Below, one piece after another: positions 1-8,623 of a stretch of 46,936 nucleotides of DNA. Within the stretch, counting starts at the first letter, position 1. Each line of letters begins with the position of its first letter. The notes under the pieces are model-generated. The model did not search any database, was not told where the DNA came from, and saw only the letters and a list, made by a program, of their open reading frames with translations. The stretch spans positions 1 through 46,936 of the forward strand of contig ONHZ01000043.1 of assembly GCA_900317755.1 (NCBI GenBank), given 5' to 3'. The position numbers and the translations under genes were made by a program. The stretch comes from an uncultured Lachnospiraceae bacterium (lineage in GTDB: Bacteria; Bacillota; Clostridia; Lachnospirales; Lachnospiraceae).

Positions 1-90
1 GAAGAATGACTTTCGTCTTTCTTATTTTCGTCTTCTGTCCATATCCGTTTGTCAAGGTACTTGTTCGTGTCCTCGTTTTGAGCGACAGCT

Positions 91-255
91 TCTATACATT
101 ATCACAGTCACTATCGCTTGTCAAGGATTTTTTTATTTTCTTTTGAAAATCTTTTGTGGATTTTCAATTGAAAGCATTCGGCAAACTAAGTTTTAAGCAA
201 CTTCGTTTTTTGCGAGTGCGAGTAGTATATTATCAAAGTGTAATATCTTTGTCAA
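91..255 (-). promoter_or_regulatory. Tandem strong sigma-A promoters, probably rRNA (or stable RNA) operon P1/P2
   Basis: Two near-consensus promoters read leftward. P1 has TTGACA at 250-255, a 17-nt spacer and TAATAT at 227-232. P2 has TTGACA at 119-124, a 17-nt spacer and TAATGT at 96-101. A third TTGACA-like string at 52-57 lacks a good -10 box and falls where rRNA leader sequences often carry a conserved CCTTGA(A/C)AA box. Closely spaced tandem promoters with no following start codon are typical of rRNA operons. The RNA itself would lie left of position 1, so the target is an inference. Confidence 0.6.
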
Positions 256-263
256 GCACTTTA

Positions 264-1094
264 TTATTTTTTCATAAAGAAATTTGCAATAGGATTATGA
301 GTGTATAAAAAGCCTAAGAATGCGTTACCAGAAATGTCTTTTGCAAAGAGCTGCCCATTCGTAATCATGCTCACAGCAGATATGATATAAAGAATGATAA
401 ATACCAGCAGAAATCCTTCTGCCAGTCCAAACACGAGCCCAAGCCAGTGGCTTGCTGTTTTTACCCCGCGATTTAGCTCAATTACTTTTATGATGATTAC
501 TACGATCAGCACAATTACCCAGGCAATTAAAAGAGTAAATACAAACGCCAGCACACTGATCACATAATTTGTAACTGTCTTTGTGATTTTAGCCGTGACT
601 GCTTCTTTTACTGAGGCCACCTGCTGAGACGCACCGTTCTGGATATCTGAAATTATAGAATCTGTATCAAGCGATCCAGATACTGTCATGCTTTGAATCT
701 GATCCGCAAGCCCTGGCGGCAGAAGAGAAAGATTCTCCTGTACCTTTTTATTTATCTCATCCTGTGAAATCATCCCAGTAGCACCTGACCCGTAAGAATT
801 TATCTTCTCTGCAGCTCCTGAGCCCAGTGAATTTATCGTGTCAGAAGATACATCCGGAATACCTGATTCATCCACTTTCGCAGAAACATATTTTTCTACA
901 CTTGAATATACTTTATCATAAAACGAAGCATTTGCCCTTAATGTCTCATTCATCTTTGGCGTACCATAAATCAGGCATACAGTAATAAAGACCCATGAAA
1001 TTATGCCAAAAATAATTCCAAAAAGACCTTTTTTATATCCTCTTATTGTGCAAAACAGAAGTATAGCTATTACTATTAATAATAATATACTCAT
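264..1094 (-). CDS. CvpA-family integral membrane protein
   Basis: This 276-residue protein has a hydrophobic N-terminus (about residues 1-40, two helices around the conserved RGYKKGLFG turn) and two or three further helices from about 175 to 255. That is the arrangement of CvpA/colicin V production-like proteins. Family members are usually about 160-180 residues. This one carries an extra polar loop of roughly 110 residues (about 45-170) between the helix pairs, predicted to be extracytoplasmic. The start ATG overlaps the TGA of the upstream DUF5711 gene (ATGA), so the two are translationally coupled. Such pairs recur in Lachnospiraceae, but the biochemical role of CvpA in Firmicutes is not settled. 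The family call is fairly secure; the function is not. Confidence 0.75.
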   Translation of the reverse strand: MSILLLIVIAILLFCTIRGYKKGLFGIIFGIISWVFITVCLIYGTPKMNETLRANASFYDKVYSSVEKYVSAKVDESGIPDVSSDTINSLGSGAAEKINSYGSGATGMISQDEINKKVQENLSLLPPGLADQIQSMTVSGSLDTDSIISDIQNGASQQVASVKEAVTAKITKTVTNYVISVLAFVFTLLIAWVIVLIVVIIIKVIELNRGVKTASHWLGLVFGLAEGFLLVFIILYIISAVSMITNGQLFAKDISGNAFLGFLYTHNPIANFFMKK

Positions 1095-2419
1095 TTTAGC
1101 TTTACCTTATGGAGCTTGCCATTTTCAATAAAAATATAATTTGAGCTTCCGTCCCATGGTATCACTGCCGAAATTCCATTATCAAACGAAAGCTTTACCT
1201 TCTTTACGCCAAAGGTATTGTACAGTGAAATAGTCTTTCCATCGGAAATATAAAGTATATTGTTTGACAAAAGACTGAAATCAAGATAGGTATCATCTAT
1301 CTTTTCCGAGAAAAGCTGTCTTCCAGTTGCCGAATAAAGCGCCAGCTCATCCTTCTTTTTTTTGAGCGTGCTGTCTGGGTTTGTGGTAATGACAGAGAAA
1401 TAAGTCTCGTTCATCGTAACGCTCTTGATATTTCCCTTAACAAATATTTTCTTAAATACCTCCGGCTTGCTTCCAACAGAAAACACATCTATCTCGCTGT
1501 CGCCAAAAGCCACAGGCCTGTTTCCAGCAATATAATCAACCCTTGGTATTACCATGTCTGAATATGAAAAAGTTCCTGTAATATTATTCTTCTGCTTCTT
1601 TCCTGCACTTCCGAAGTTGTAAAATTCAATCGTTGATTTTAGGGTCCCGTCCTTGATATCTAGAAGTGACACCATCAGGTCCTCTCCATTTCCAGAGAGT
1701 GCCAGAGATATCGGGTAGCCTGTGTTTGAAATATGAAGGCTTCCTGTGGCAAGAATATTTCCAGAGACATCATATAATGATACACTGCTTCCCTCAGCCC
1801 CTGTCATCAGGACTGCACTCGTCCCCTTTGAAGCAATATCAGCTTCAACAATCGGCGCAGTAGTCGTGATTTTCTTTACTATTCCGGATTTCTTCATGAT
1901 TTCAATGAGGGATCCGCCTTTATCATAAAGCATGAAATATTCGCCGTAGCTGGCTATATTAGGCGCATCCATCTCAAACGAATCAGACCACAATACATTG
2001 CCATCGAAATCCGTGCAGGAAACACCATCCCTGCTGTATTTGATCAGATTTCCCTGAAATTCAGCGTATTCCGTGCCGCTTTCACTGGTAATCTTCACAG
2101 TCTTTGTATCCTCATAGTCAGTATATGTCCTGAAGATCCCATAAAGCACAAGGGAAACCACAATTGCAGCTACTACAATAATGCCTGCTATAAGCCGGCT
2201 TCTTCTGCCAGTATGCCTGCCATTGTCATTCTCATCTGATTCTTCAGAACCCTGAGCCCCGTCCTCAGCCCCCTCAGCATCAGAGTCCGCTGTTTCAGAT
2301 TCTGTTTCTTCTGTATCAGAATCAAATTTTCCGGAATCCGAACTGCTGTCAAGTATAGACCTTGTGATCTCTTCCGATTCATCCAGTTTGTCAGTATCTT
2401 TTTTCTCTATATCGCTCAT
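1091..2419 (-). CDS. DUF5711 family membrane-anchored beta-propeller-like protein
   Basis: The 442-residue product has an acidic, Ser/Glu/Asp-rich cytoplasmic tail (about 1-70), a basic patch, one transmembrane helix at about 77-98 and a large extracellular domain. The extracellular part contains repeated beta-strand units (for example FDGNVLWSDSF) resembling PQQ/WD-like propellers, as in DUF5711 proteins. It overlaps the downstream cvpA gene by 4 nt. No Shine-Dalgarno precedes its ATG: the codon sits 4 nt after the U-tract of a hairpin terminator. A 16-codon reading frame starting at 2469 (ATG CGT) runs through the hairpin and ends in a TGA that overlaps this start, so coupling from a leader peptide is conceivable. 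The function is unknown; a cell-envelope role is inferred from topology only. Confidence 0.7.
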   Translation of the reverse strand: MSDIEKKDTDKLDESEEITRSILDSSSDSGKFDSDTEETESETADSDAEGAEDGAQGSEESDENDNGRHTGRRSRLIAGIIVVAAIVVSLVLYGIFRTYTDYEDTKTVKITSESGTEYAEFQGNLIKYSRDGVSCTDFDGNVLWSDSFEMDAPNIASYGEYFMLYDKGGSLIEIMKKSGIVKKITTTAPIVEADIASKGTSAVLMTGAEGSSVSLYDVSGNILATGSLHISNTGYPISLALSGNGEDLMVSLLDIKDGTLKSTIEFYNFGSAGKKQKNNITGTFSYSDMVIPRVDYIAGNRPVAFGDSEIDVFSVGSKPEVFKKIFVKGNIKSVTMNETYFSVITTNPDSTLKKKKDELALYSATGRQLFSEKIDDTYLDFSLLSNNILYISDGKTISLYNTFGVKKVKLSFDNGISAVIPWDGSSNYIFIENGKLHKVKLK

Positions 2420-2423
2420 AAGG

Positions 2424-2457
2424 AAAAAAACAGCTGTGCCAGCGAACCAGCACAGCT
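2424..2457 (-). terminator. Intrinsic terminator after glgB, abutting the DUF5711 start codon
   Basis: On the minus strand an 8-bp perfect stem (AGCTGTGC at 2450-2457 with GCACAGCT at 2432-2439) is followed by seven U residues (2424-2430). It lies 17 nt after the glgB stop codon and 4 nt before the ATG of the next gene, which has no visible ribosome-binding site. Confidence 0.8.
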
Positions 2458-2474
2458 AAAACGCATCAAATTAA

Positions 2475-4373
2475 TCAATAAACGAATTCAGCCACACCAT
2501 ACGGCGCAAGAGGATAAGCAAATGACGTCTTCTTGCCATCACAGGCAACCGCCTCAGGCTTATACAATTTCTTTACCTTCCTCTTCTCATCCCAATAGGT
2601 TTCAGAATCGAGAATCAGCCTGTGCTGCTTTGTGGATAGCGTGCCAACTCTGTAATCCGGATAAGCCATAGGCGTAAAATTAAATACGCAGAGAATGTTG
2701 TTCTTTCCATTCTTTGACTTTCTGACAAAGGAATATATGCTTCTGTAATTGTCATCTGCATTGATCCACTCAAATCCGGACCAGTTTATGTCCTGCTCAT
2801 AAAATGCAGGATACTTTGTATAATTGTGAAGGAGCTCCTTCATCCAGTCCTTTACATGCTGATGGTACGGCTCATCAAGAAGGTACCAGTCAAGCTCTCT
2901 TTCCTCAGACCACTCGCGAAGCTGTGCAAAGTCCTGTCCCATAAAAAGAAGCTTCTTTCCTGAATGTGCCATCATGAAGGCATAGCCAACCATCAGGTTC
3001 TTGTACTTGTCCGGTCCAAGGCCAGGCATTTTATTCAGCATGGAGCATTTCAGGTGGACGACTTCATCATGTGAAAGAACAAGGATGTATTTCTCAGCCT
3101 CATTGTAACTCATTGCAAATGTGAGCTTGTTGTGATTGTCCTTCCTGAAGAAAGGATCAAGCTTCATATAGTCAAGGAAGTCATGCATCCAGCCCATGTT
3201 CCACTTGTATGAGAATGCCAGGCCATTGTCTTCGACATCTCCTGTGATCTTTGGCCATGCTGTAGACTCCTCTGCAATCATAAGGAAGCCCTTGTATCTG
3301 CCACGCATCAGTGTATTAATATGCTTAAAGAATTCGATTGCCTCGAGGTTTTCATTGCCGCCGAACTTGTTCGGAATCCACTGGCCAGGCTTTTTGCCAT
3401 AGTCAAGGTAAAGCATGGAAGCAACAGCATCAACCCTTAAGCCATCAATATGGTAGGTTTCAGCCCAGTTTATGGCAGAGCCAATGAGGAAATTCTTTAC
3501 TTCAGTCTTGCCATAATCAAAAATCTTTGTGCCCCATTCAGGATGCTCACCCTTTCTGGGGTCTGCATATTCAAACAGCGGCTGGCCGTCAAAGTCTGCA
3601 AGACCATGCGCATCCTTAGGGAAATGGGCAGGAACCCAGTCAAGAATAACGCCAATGCCTGCCTTGTGAAGATGGTTCACAAGGTACATAAAATCCTGCG
3701 GCGTTCCATACCTGGACGTAGGAGCATAATATCCGGTAACCTGATAACCCCATGAACCATCATAAGGATATTCGGCAATTCCCATAAGCTCTACATGGGT
3801 ATAGCCCATATCAACAACATAATCCGTAAGCCTGTCTGCAAGCTCCCTGTATGTATAAAAACCATCATCATTTCTGCCAGGATGCCTCATCCAGGAACCA
3901 GGATGGACTTCGTAAATAGCTACCGGCTTTTCATAATAATGAACATCATTTTCTTCACGCTTCTTCATCCAGTCTGTGTCTGTCCATTTGTAGCCATTGA
4001 CATCACAGATTCTCGAAGCCGTGCCGGGACGCATCTCTGCAGTGGTTGCAAAAGGATCAGCTTTGTAAAGCTTTCTGCCATCGCCTGTATATATAAGGAA
4101 TTTGTAGAGCTGTCCCTCCTTTGCTTCCGGGACAAAGAGTTCGAAAATGCCCATATCCTGAGGAGTAAGCCTTGTCATGTAATGTGAAGTCTCGTTCCAG
4201 CCATTGAACTCGCCAATCACAGCAACAGAAGCCGCATGCGGAGCCCAGACATCAAAGCAGACGCCTTTTCTGCCCTGATCATCCTTACAGATATGAGCGC
4301 CGAGCTTTCTAAAAAGATCATAGTTCGTACCCTGGCCAAACAGGTACATATCATACTCAGTAAAATTCCTCAT
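2475..4373 (-). CDS. glgB: 1,4-alpha-glucan branching enzyme (GH13)
   Basis: GlgB cuts alpha-1,4-glucan chains and re-attaches them as alpha-1,6 branches during glycogen synthesis. The 632-residue protein has an N-terminal CBM48/E-set domain (about 15-120) and a GH13 barrel. All four conserved GH13 regions are visible: DWVPAHF near 245, GLRVDAVASML near 311 with the nucleophile Asp near 315, IAEES near 365 with the acid/base Glu, and LSHDEVVH near 432. The C-terminal all-beta domain ends normally. The ATG is preceded by AAGGGGG at good spacing. The gene follows the TPR/P-loop ATPase gene by 21 nt and ends in a strong terminator. No other glycogen-synthesis gene (glgC, glgA, glgD) is adjacent; glgP and malQ are 33 kb away. 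Confidence 0.95.
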   Translation of the reverse strand: MRNFTEYDMYLFGQGTNYDLFRKLGAHICKDDQGRKGVCFDVWAPHAASVAVIGEFNGWNETSHYMTRLTPQDMGIFELFVPEAKEGQLYKFLIYTGDGRKLYKADPFATTAEMRPGTASRICDVNGYKWTDTDWMKKREENDVHYYEKPVAIYEVHPGSWMRHPGRNDDGFYTYRELADRLTDYVVDMGYTHVELMGIAEYPYDGSWGYQVTGYYAPTSRYGTPQDFMYLVNHLHKAGIGVILDWVPAHFPKDAHGLADFDGQPLFEYADPRKGEHPEWGTKIFDYGKTEVKNFLIGSAINWAETYHIDGLRVDAVASMLYLDYGKKPGQWIPNKFGGNENLEAIEFFKHINTLMRGRYKGFLMIAEESTAWPKITGDVEDNGLAFSYKWNMGWMHDFLDYMKLDPFFRKDNHNKLTFAMSYNEAEKYILVLSHDEVVHLKCSMLNKMPGLGPDKYKNLMVGYAFMMAHSGKKLLFMGQDFAQLREWSEERELDWYLLDEPYHQHVKDWMKELLHNYTKYPAFYEQDINWSGFEWINADDNYRSIYSFVRKSKNGKNNILCVFNFTPMAYPDYRVGTLSTKQHRLILDSETYWDEKRKVKKLYKPEAVACDGKKTSFAYPLAPYGVAEFVY

Positions 4374-4394
4374 AAACTTTCCCCCTTGTAACTA

Positions 4395-7169
4395 TTAAAT
4401 CTGAAAATTCTTCTCCTGAAGGATACGCTTTCCATTTTCATCAACCTTCTTGCCAGCGACACGGGAGAAGAACCCTCCATGCTCGGCATTATCAATTGCC
4501 TCATCAACAATCTCTTTTACATCTGTAAGATATGTAGGATGATCAAGGCGGAGTATCCTGTTTATTCTGTCATATAAGGCAAGAACGCCCATCTCATCAA
4601 TTGTATAGCCCAAATCATCAGCATAAGCCTCACCGAAATTTACAAGCTCATCAATTGTAAGGATAGGAATAGAGATTTTCTCTGTAAACTTTCTTGAAAA
4701 ATGTCCATCAAGCGTAAGAACTTTTTCTATGCCCTTTCTGTCATCCTCAAGAACGATCAGAATGCCACTCTTATCATTGTCCATAAGGAGAGACATGGTC
4801 ACGACAGTCTCACGCTTCAACTGTCCGGCACCCTCGACAATCAGACAGCCGCCTTCAATCTTTGAAAACAGCTGCTGGATATCTTTTTCATTCAGCTTAT
4901 CACCATCAATCTTGCCGACACGGTTATTCGGCTTGCCGATTTCCTGTCTAAGGACCTTGATAATCGCAAGTGCAAGCGTCGTCTTCCCGCTTCCATGGCC
5001 GCCCTCAATAATAATATTTCCATTTGAGGATGTACCGGAGGTAAGTCGTTCCTTCGCACCATAAAGCACCTGGGCAAGTGCAGCTTCCATACCGCTGATC
5101 GGCGTGAAATATGTAAACTCTTCCTTTTCTTCATCCGTGAGCTCAAGATCAGAATATTCCCCACTTATTTCTGACGCCAGCCCTTCAGAAGAAACATAAT
5201 CAGGGTCTTCCTTTTCATCATTCTTGATCGTACGAGTAGTCTGGTAAATGATCCTGTCTTCAATATCATCACCATTTTCCTGAATGGCATTGAAGAACTG
5301 TTCATTTCCCTTCTTCATATCTCTTGTAGGAGAAGCATCAAAAACTTCGGTTTCTGCCTCTCTCTTCGTCATGCCAGCCTTCTGCGCCTCTTTGATAGCA
5401 GACTCATCAGACTTTATTTTCTCTTCCTCACCCATAATGGAGGCTACAGTATCTGCAAGAATACCGCTCTCATCATTTGTCTCAGGCATAAGCGATTCAG
5501 CAACAGGAGTAATGGTTTCCGGCTCCGCCTCTGCTTCAGATGAAGGCGCTTTTTCCTCTGTTTCTACTATGCCTTCCGGCTCTATAGACAAATGCGGCAT
5601 CAGAATCGTAGCATTGCTTACAGGCTGTGGTTCCGGTTTCTTCGGTACTTCCGGAACAGCCTGTGCAGGCGCATCATGTCCTTTATCTACTGCAGAAAGC
5701 ATTTCATCAAGTCTTGCTTCATTTTGCTTTGCAGAAGCCCGGTTCTTCTTCTCCGCATCATCACGGCTGATCTCCTCGATCTGCTTCTGCAGCATGTTGT
5801 TCATATTCTCTAATATTCTGGATGCTTCTTGTGTATTCACGGTATCAATATCATCCTTTACATTAATTTCAGGCGAAGGTTCATCAACAGGAGCTTCCGG
5901 TGCTTCAGCCTGAACAGATTTTGACAGATATTCGTCCTTCAAAACCTGCGCCGGTGACACACCTGCCTCAAGCTTTGGTGCGGCATCTGACAGCTTATCT
6001 GCTATGCGGTTTGCTTCCTCAAGCGCATCGCTCTTTGCATTTTCAAGCTTCTCTTTATCTGCATCTGCTATCGCTTTTTCAGCAGCCCTTTTTGTCTTTC
6101 CCCAGTCATCCATGATATCCTGGATGGTAATCTGACCTTTTATTGTGTCATCTTCATAAGAATTCGTCTCTGGAAGCAGCATTGAAATCTGTCCATCATG
6201 CTCTTCAACAAGGTATTTCTGGAAATTATCCTTCAGGCTCTCATCGATCTGCTTTCCTTCTGCCTCTTTCTTTTCCTCCTTGGCCTGTTTCATCTCTTCA
6301 TTTTCTTCATCTATGGAAAGAAAAGGAAATTCTTTTGTAAGGTCCTTGATCGCATCGAGATTCTCTTTAACATCACTCTGCTCAGTGGCCTGCATGATCT
6401 CATTAATGTTCCGCTTGATTTCAGCCTGGAGGTTCACCGTGTCATATTTCTCGGAAGGCATCTCAATCTTTGGAATACGCACCGTATGGCTCAAAATCTG
6501 GCTGTCATCCTTGGCATCCTCAGGATGAATCTCAGTGAGTTCTTCATCCTTGTGATGGAAGAAACGGTACTTCTCCTCCTGCTCATGTGTAAGAGGTCTG
6601 TGAAGCATCTTAAGCTCGAGCGCCCTTTCAACATAAGGTCCCTCGCCAAACCAGAGAACGATCTCATCACAGAGATCAGTACATTTATCCGCCTGTCCCG
6701 TCTCATGATATAGCTTAGCGAGTTCGTATGCCCACTTCTCAATAAATTCACGATTCTTCAGTTCCTCAAGAATCCCGATAAGTATTTCCGGATCCGCATC
6801 TGCCGCCTTTGCAATCTCGTAACGAATCTCGTATTTGAGATTGTCATGAGGCGCAATATTTACAAAGCGGTCATAATATTCCTTTGCCTCATCAAGATTT
6901 CCCATCTTTATGGAAAGAAGGGCAAGGCGGTAAATAATCAGACGGCCTGCAGGAGATCTGTCATATGCAACAAGCAGTACTTCAAATGCATCATCGTATT
7001 TGCCAGCCTTTTCGTAGAGTTTGCTTGCCTCAAGAAGCGTGTTGATATTATGAACCTTTCTGAAGTTCATGTCATCAAGCTCGGAAAGTGCCTCCTCGAC
7101 TTCGCCGGAGTCCATCATATCCTGGATCTCTTCTATTTTGTTTTTATACTCTTCTCTTGTTGTAGCCAT
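4395..7169 (-). CDS. TPR-repeat protein with C-terminal P-loop/AAA-like ATPase domain
   Basis: I do not recognise a named gene. The 924-residue protein has three visible parts. Residues 1-200 are helical repeats of TPR type (LLEASKLYEKAGKYDDAFEVL; LALLSIKMGNLDEAKEYYDRF). Residues about 210-670 are low-complexity and acidic, rich in Glu, Lys, Ala and Pro, with likely coiled coils. The C-terminal domain (about 700-900) carries a Walker A motif GGHGSGKTTLA at about 722-732 and a Walker-B-like LIVEGAG. The ATPase domain resembles the CbxX/SpoVK-type arrangement seen in some Clostridia, without a clear arginine finger by eye. No signal peptide or membrane segment is seen, so it is probably cytoplasmic. 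There is no Shine-Dalgarno before the ATG; residue 18 is an alternative Met. It sits between an AI-2E-family exporter gene and glgB on the same strand. Confidence 0.6.
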   Translation of the reverse strand: MATTREEYKNKIEEIQDMMDSGEVEEALSELDDMNFRKVHNINTLLEASKLYEKAGKYDDAFEVLLVAYDRSPAGRLIIYRLALLSIKMGNLDEAKEYYDRFVNIAPHDNLKYEIRYEIAKAADADPEILIGILEELKNREFIEKWAYELAKLYHETGQADKCTDLCDEIVLWFGEGPYVERALELKMLHRPLTHEQEEKYRFFHHKDEELTEIHPEDAKDDSQILSHTVRIPKIEMPSEKYDTVNLQAEIKRNINEIMQATEQSDVKENLDAIKDLTKEFPFLSIDEENEEMKQAKEEKKEAEGKQIDESLKDNFQKYLVEEHDGQISMLLPETNSYEDDTIKGQITIQDIMDDWGKTKRAAEKAIADADKEKLENAKSDALEEANRIADKLSDAAPKLEAGVSPAQVLKDEYLSKSVQAEAPEAPVDEPSPEINVKDDIDTVNTQEASRILENMNNMLQKQIEEISRDDAEKKNRASAKQNEARLDEMLSAVDKGHDAPAQAVPEVPKKPEPQPVSNATILMPHLSIEPEGIVETEEKAPSSEAEAEPETITPVAESLMPETNDESGILADTVASIMGEEEKIKSDESAIKEAQKAGMTKREAETEVFDASPTRDMKKGNEQFFNAIQENGDDIEDRIIYQTTRTIKNDEKEDPDYVSSEGLASEISGEYSDLELTDEEKEEFTYFTPISGMEAALAQVLYGAKERLTSGTSSNGNIIIEGGHGSGKTTLALAIIKVLRQEIGKPNNRVGKIDGDKLNEKDIQQLFSKIEGGCLIVEGAGQLKRETVVTMSLLMDNDKSGILIVLEDDRKGIEKVLTLDGHFSRKFTEKISIPILTIDELVNFGEAYADDLGYTIDEMGVLALYDRINRILRLDHPTYLTDVKEIVDEAIDNAEHGGFFSRVAGKKVDENGKRILQEKNFQI

Positions 7170-7226
7170 TTTTTAGTAAAATATTGTTCAAAAACTAATT
7201 TTTGTTTCACAATAGTTTATTATAAC

Positions 7227-8606
7227 CTATTTCTTTTCTTTTTTCTTTATTAATTTTTTTATTTTAGAAATAAATCGAGATTTCCGAAAAGGATTGCTGT
7301 ATCTCTTCTCTTCCTCGGTCTTTATGATCATTTCATTCGTCTTTGGATCTATAGCCTTCAGATCAATATATTCTGTTGAATTCGTAGTGTGCCCGCGCTT
7401 TTCAACTGCCCAGTTTGCAATCTTTCCGCCAATATAATAAAGAAGCGCTACTGTCGGCACACCAAGCAGCATGCCAATCACGCCAAAAAGTCCGCCGCCG
7501 ATTACAATGGCAAAGACAACCCAGAAAGGTGAAAGACCTGTAGAATTTCCCAGGATTGCAGGCCCTATGATATTTCCATCCACCTGCTGCAGGACGATGA
7601 CAAAAATCAGGAAATAAATGCCCATGACAGGATTGTTCATAAAGACAAGCGGAACTGTGAATAGTCCGCCGATATATGGTCCGAAAACAGGGATGACATT
7701 CGTGACACCAATGATGAACGAACATAGCATAGGATATGGGAATCTGAAAAGCAGCATCAGGAAATAACATAAAACTCCGATGATGACCGAGTCAATAATC
7801 TTTCCGGAAATAAAGCCGTAGAATACTTCCTTTGCCTTTCGCCCGATATCCAGGACTTCATTTGCATGGGATGTATTAAAAAAACCATAGACTATCTTTT
7901 TTGTATGGCTCTTGAAAACTTCTTTGCTGTTTAATACATAGACAGAAACGATAATGCCAAGGAACGCATTCAGTATGCCTTTTCCTACGCTGATACCGAG
8001 ATTCGTAAGCGTCTTCACGATATTGTCGGATGCACCAAGATTCAAATAATCCCTGACATAGCCAAGTGCAGAATGAAGGGCGTTCTCTATATTCTTCGTG
8101 TCCCTTGCCGCCTTCATCTGGTCTGCAAAATACCCCTTTGTGAGATTGTCCGCCCAGTCTATGACGCCAACGATCTGATCATCGATATTATTTATGAGGT
8201 CATTGACCGTATCAACCAGCTGAGGTACCACTGCCCAAAGGAAAACGGCAATGATTCCAAGGAAGATAGCAAGAGAAATAAGCGAGCTGGCATTTCTGAC
8301 CCTGTGCCTTGTCTTTTTTTCATTCTTTGAACGGGAGAGGAAAAATGGAAGCATGCCTTTTTCAAGGGCGCGCATGATGGGATTCATTAAAAACGCCAGC
8401 ACAAAGCCTATGATAATTGGCGAAAGTATGCTGTTCAGCTTCGAAAAGCCCTTGCCAATTCCCGCATACCTCTTGACGCAAAAATAGAAGATAATGATAA
8501 TGAAAGCCGCAAGAATTACAACGCTCGCCTGAATCCAGTATCTTCTGTACTGTTCGCGGGTGATCTTCTTTGCTTTCTTCTCATTGTCTTCTATCTGTTC
8601 AGGCAA
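7227..8606 (-). CDS. AI-2E/PerM-family transporter (UPF0118), TTG start
   Basis: This 459-residue polytopic protein matches the AI-2E transporter family (PerM/YtvI/YdiK). It has two N-terminal helices with the motif IIGFVLAFLMNPIM, a polar central region (about 130-215), and a C-terminal bundle including the family signature FGPYIGG and IIGPAILGNSTGLSPFWV. Members export quorum signals or small ions; the substrate here is unknown. The C-terminal tail of about 75 residues is highly basic and ends in KKLIKKKEKK. The start is TTG at 8604-8606 behind GGGGAG with 7-nt spacing. The nearby ATG at 8608-8610 is out of frame and stops after three codons. The gene begins 17 nt after the hydratase stop, so the two are cotranscribed. 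Confidence 0.8.
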   Translation of the reverse strand: MPEQIEDNEKKAKKITREQYRRYWIQASVVILAAFIIIIFYFCVKRYAGIGKGFSKLNSILSPIIIGFVLAFLMNPIMRALEKGMLPFFLSRSKNEKKTRHRVRNASSLISLAIFLGIIAVFLWAVVPQLVDTVNDLINNIDDQIVGVIDWADNLTKGYFADQMKAARDTKNIENALHSALGYVRDYLNLGASDNIVKTLTNLGISVGKGILNAFLGIIVSVYVLNSKEVFKSHTKKIVYGFFNTSHANEVLDIGRKAKEVFYGFISGKIIDSVIIGVLCYFLMLLFRFPYPMLCSFIIGVTNVIPVFGPYIGGLFTVPLVFMNNPVMGIYFLIFVIVLQQVDGNIIGPAILGNSTGLSPFWVVFAIVIGGGLFGVIGMLLGVPTVALLYYIGGKIANWAVEKRGHTTNSTEYIDLKAIDPKTNEMIIKTEEEKRYSNPFRKSRFISKIKKLIKKKEKK

Positions 8607-8623
8607 TCATTTCTCCCCAAATT

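Noticed and set aside
5284-5913. Long plus-strand open frame (209 codons) inside the TPR/ATPase gene
   Set aside because: It is antisense to the low-complexity region of a well-supported gene, its Ser/Phe-rich composition is that of a complement frame, and it has no ribosome-binding site.
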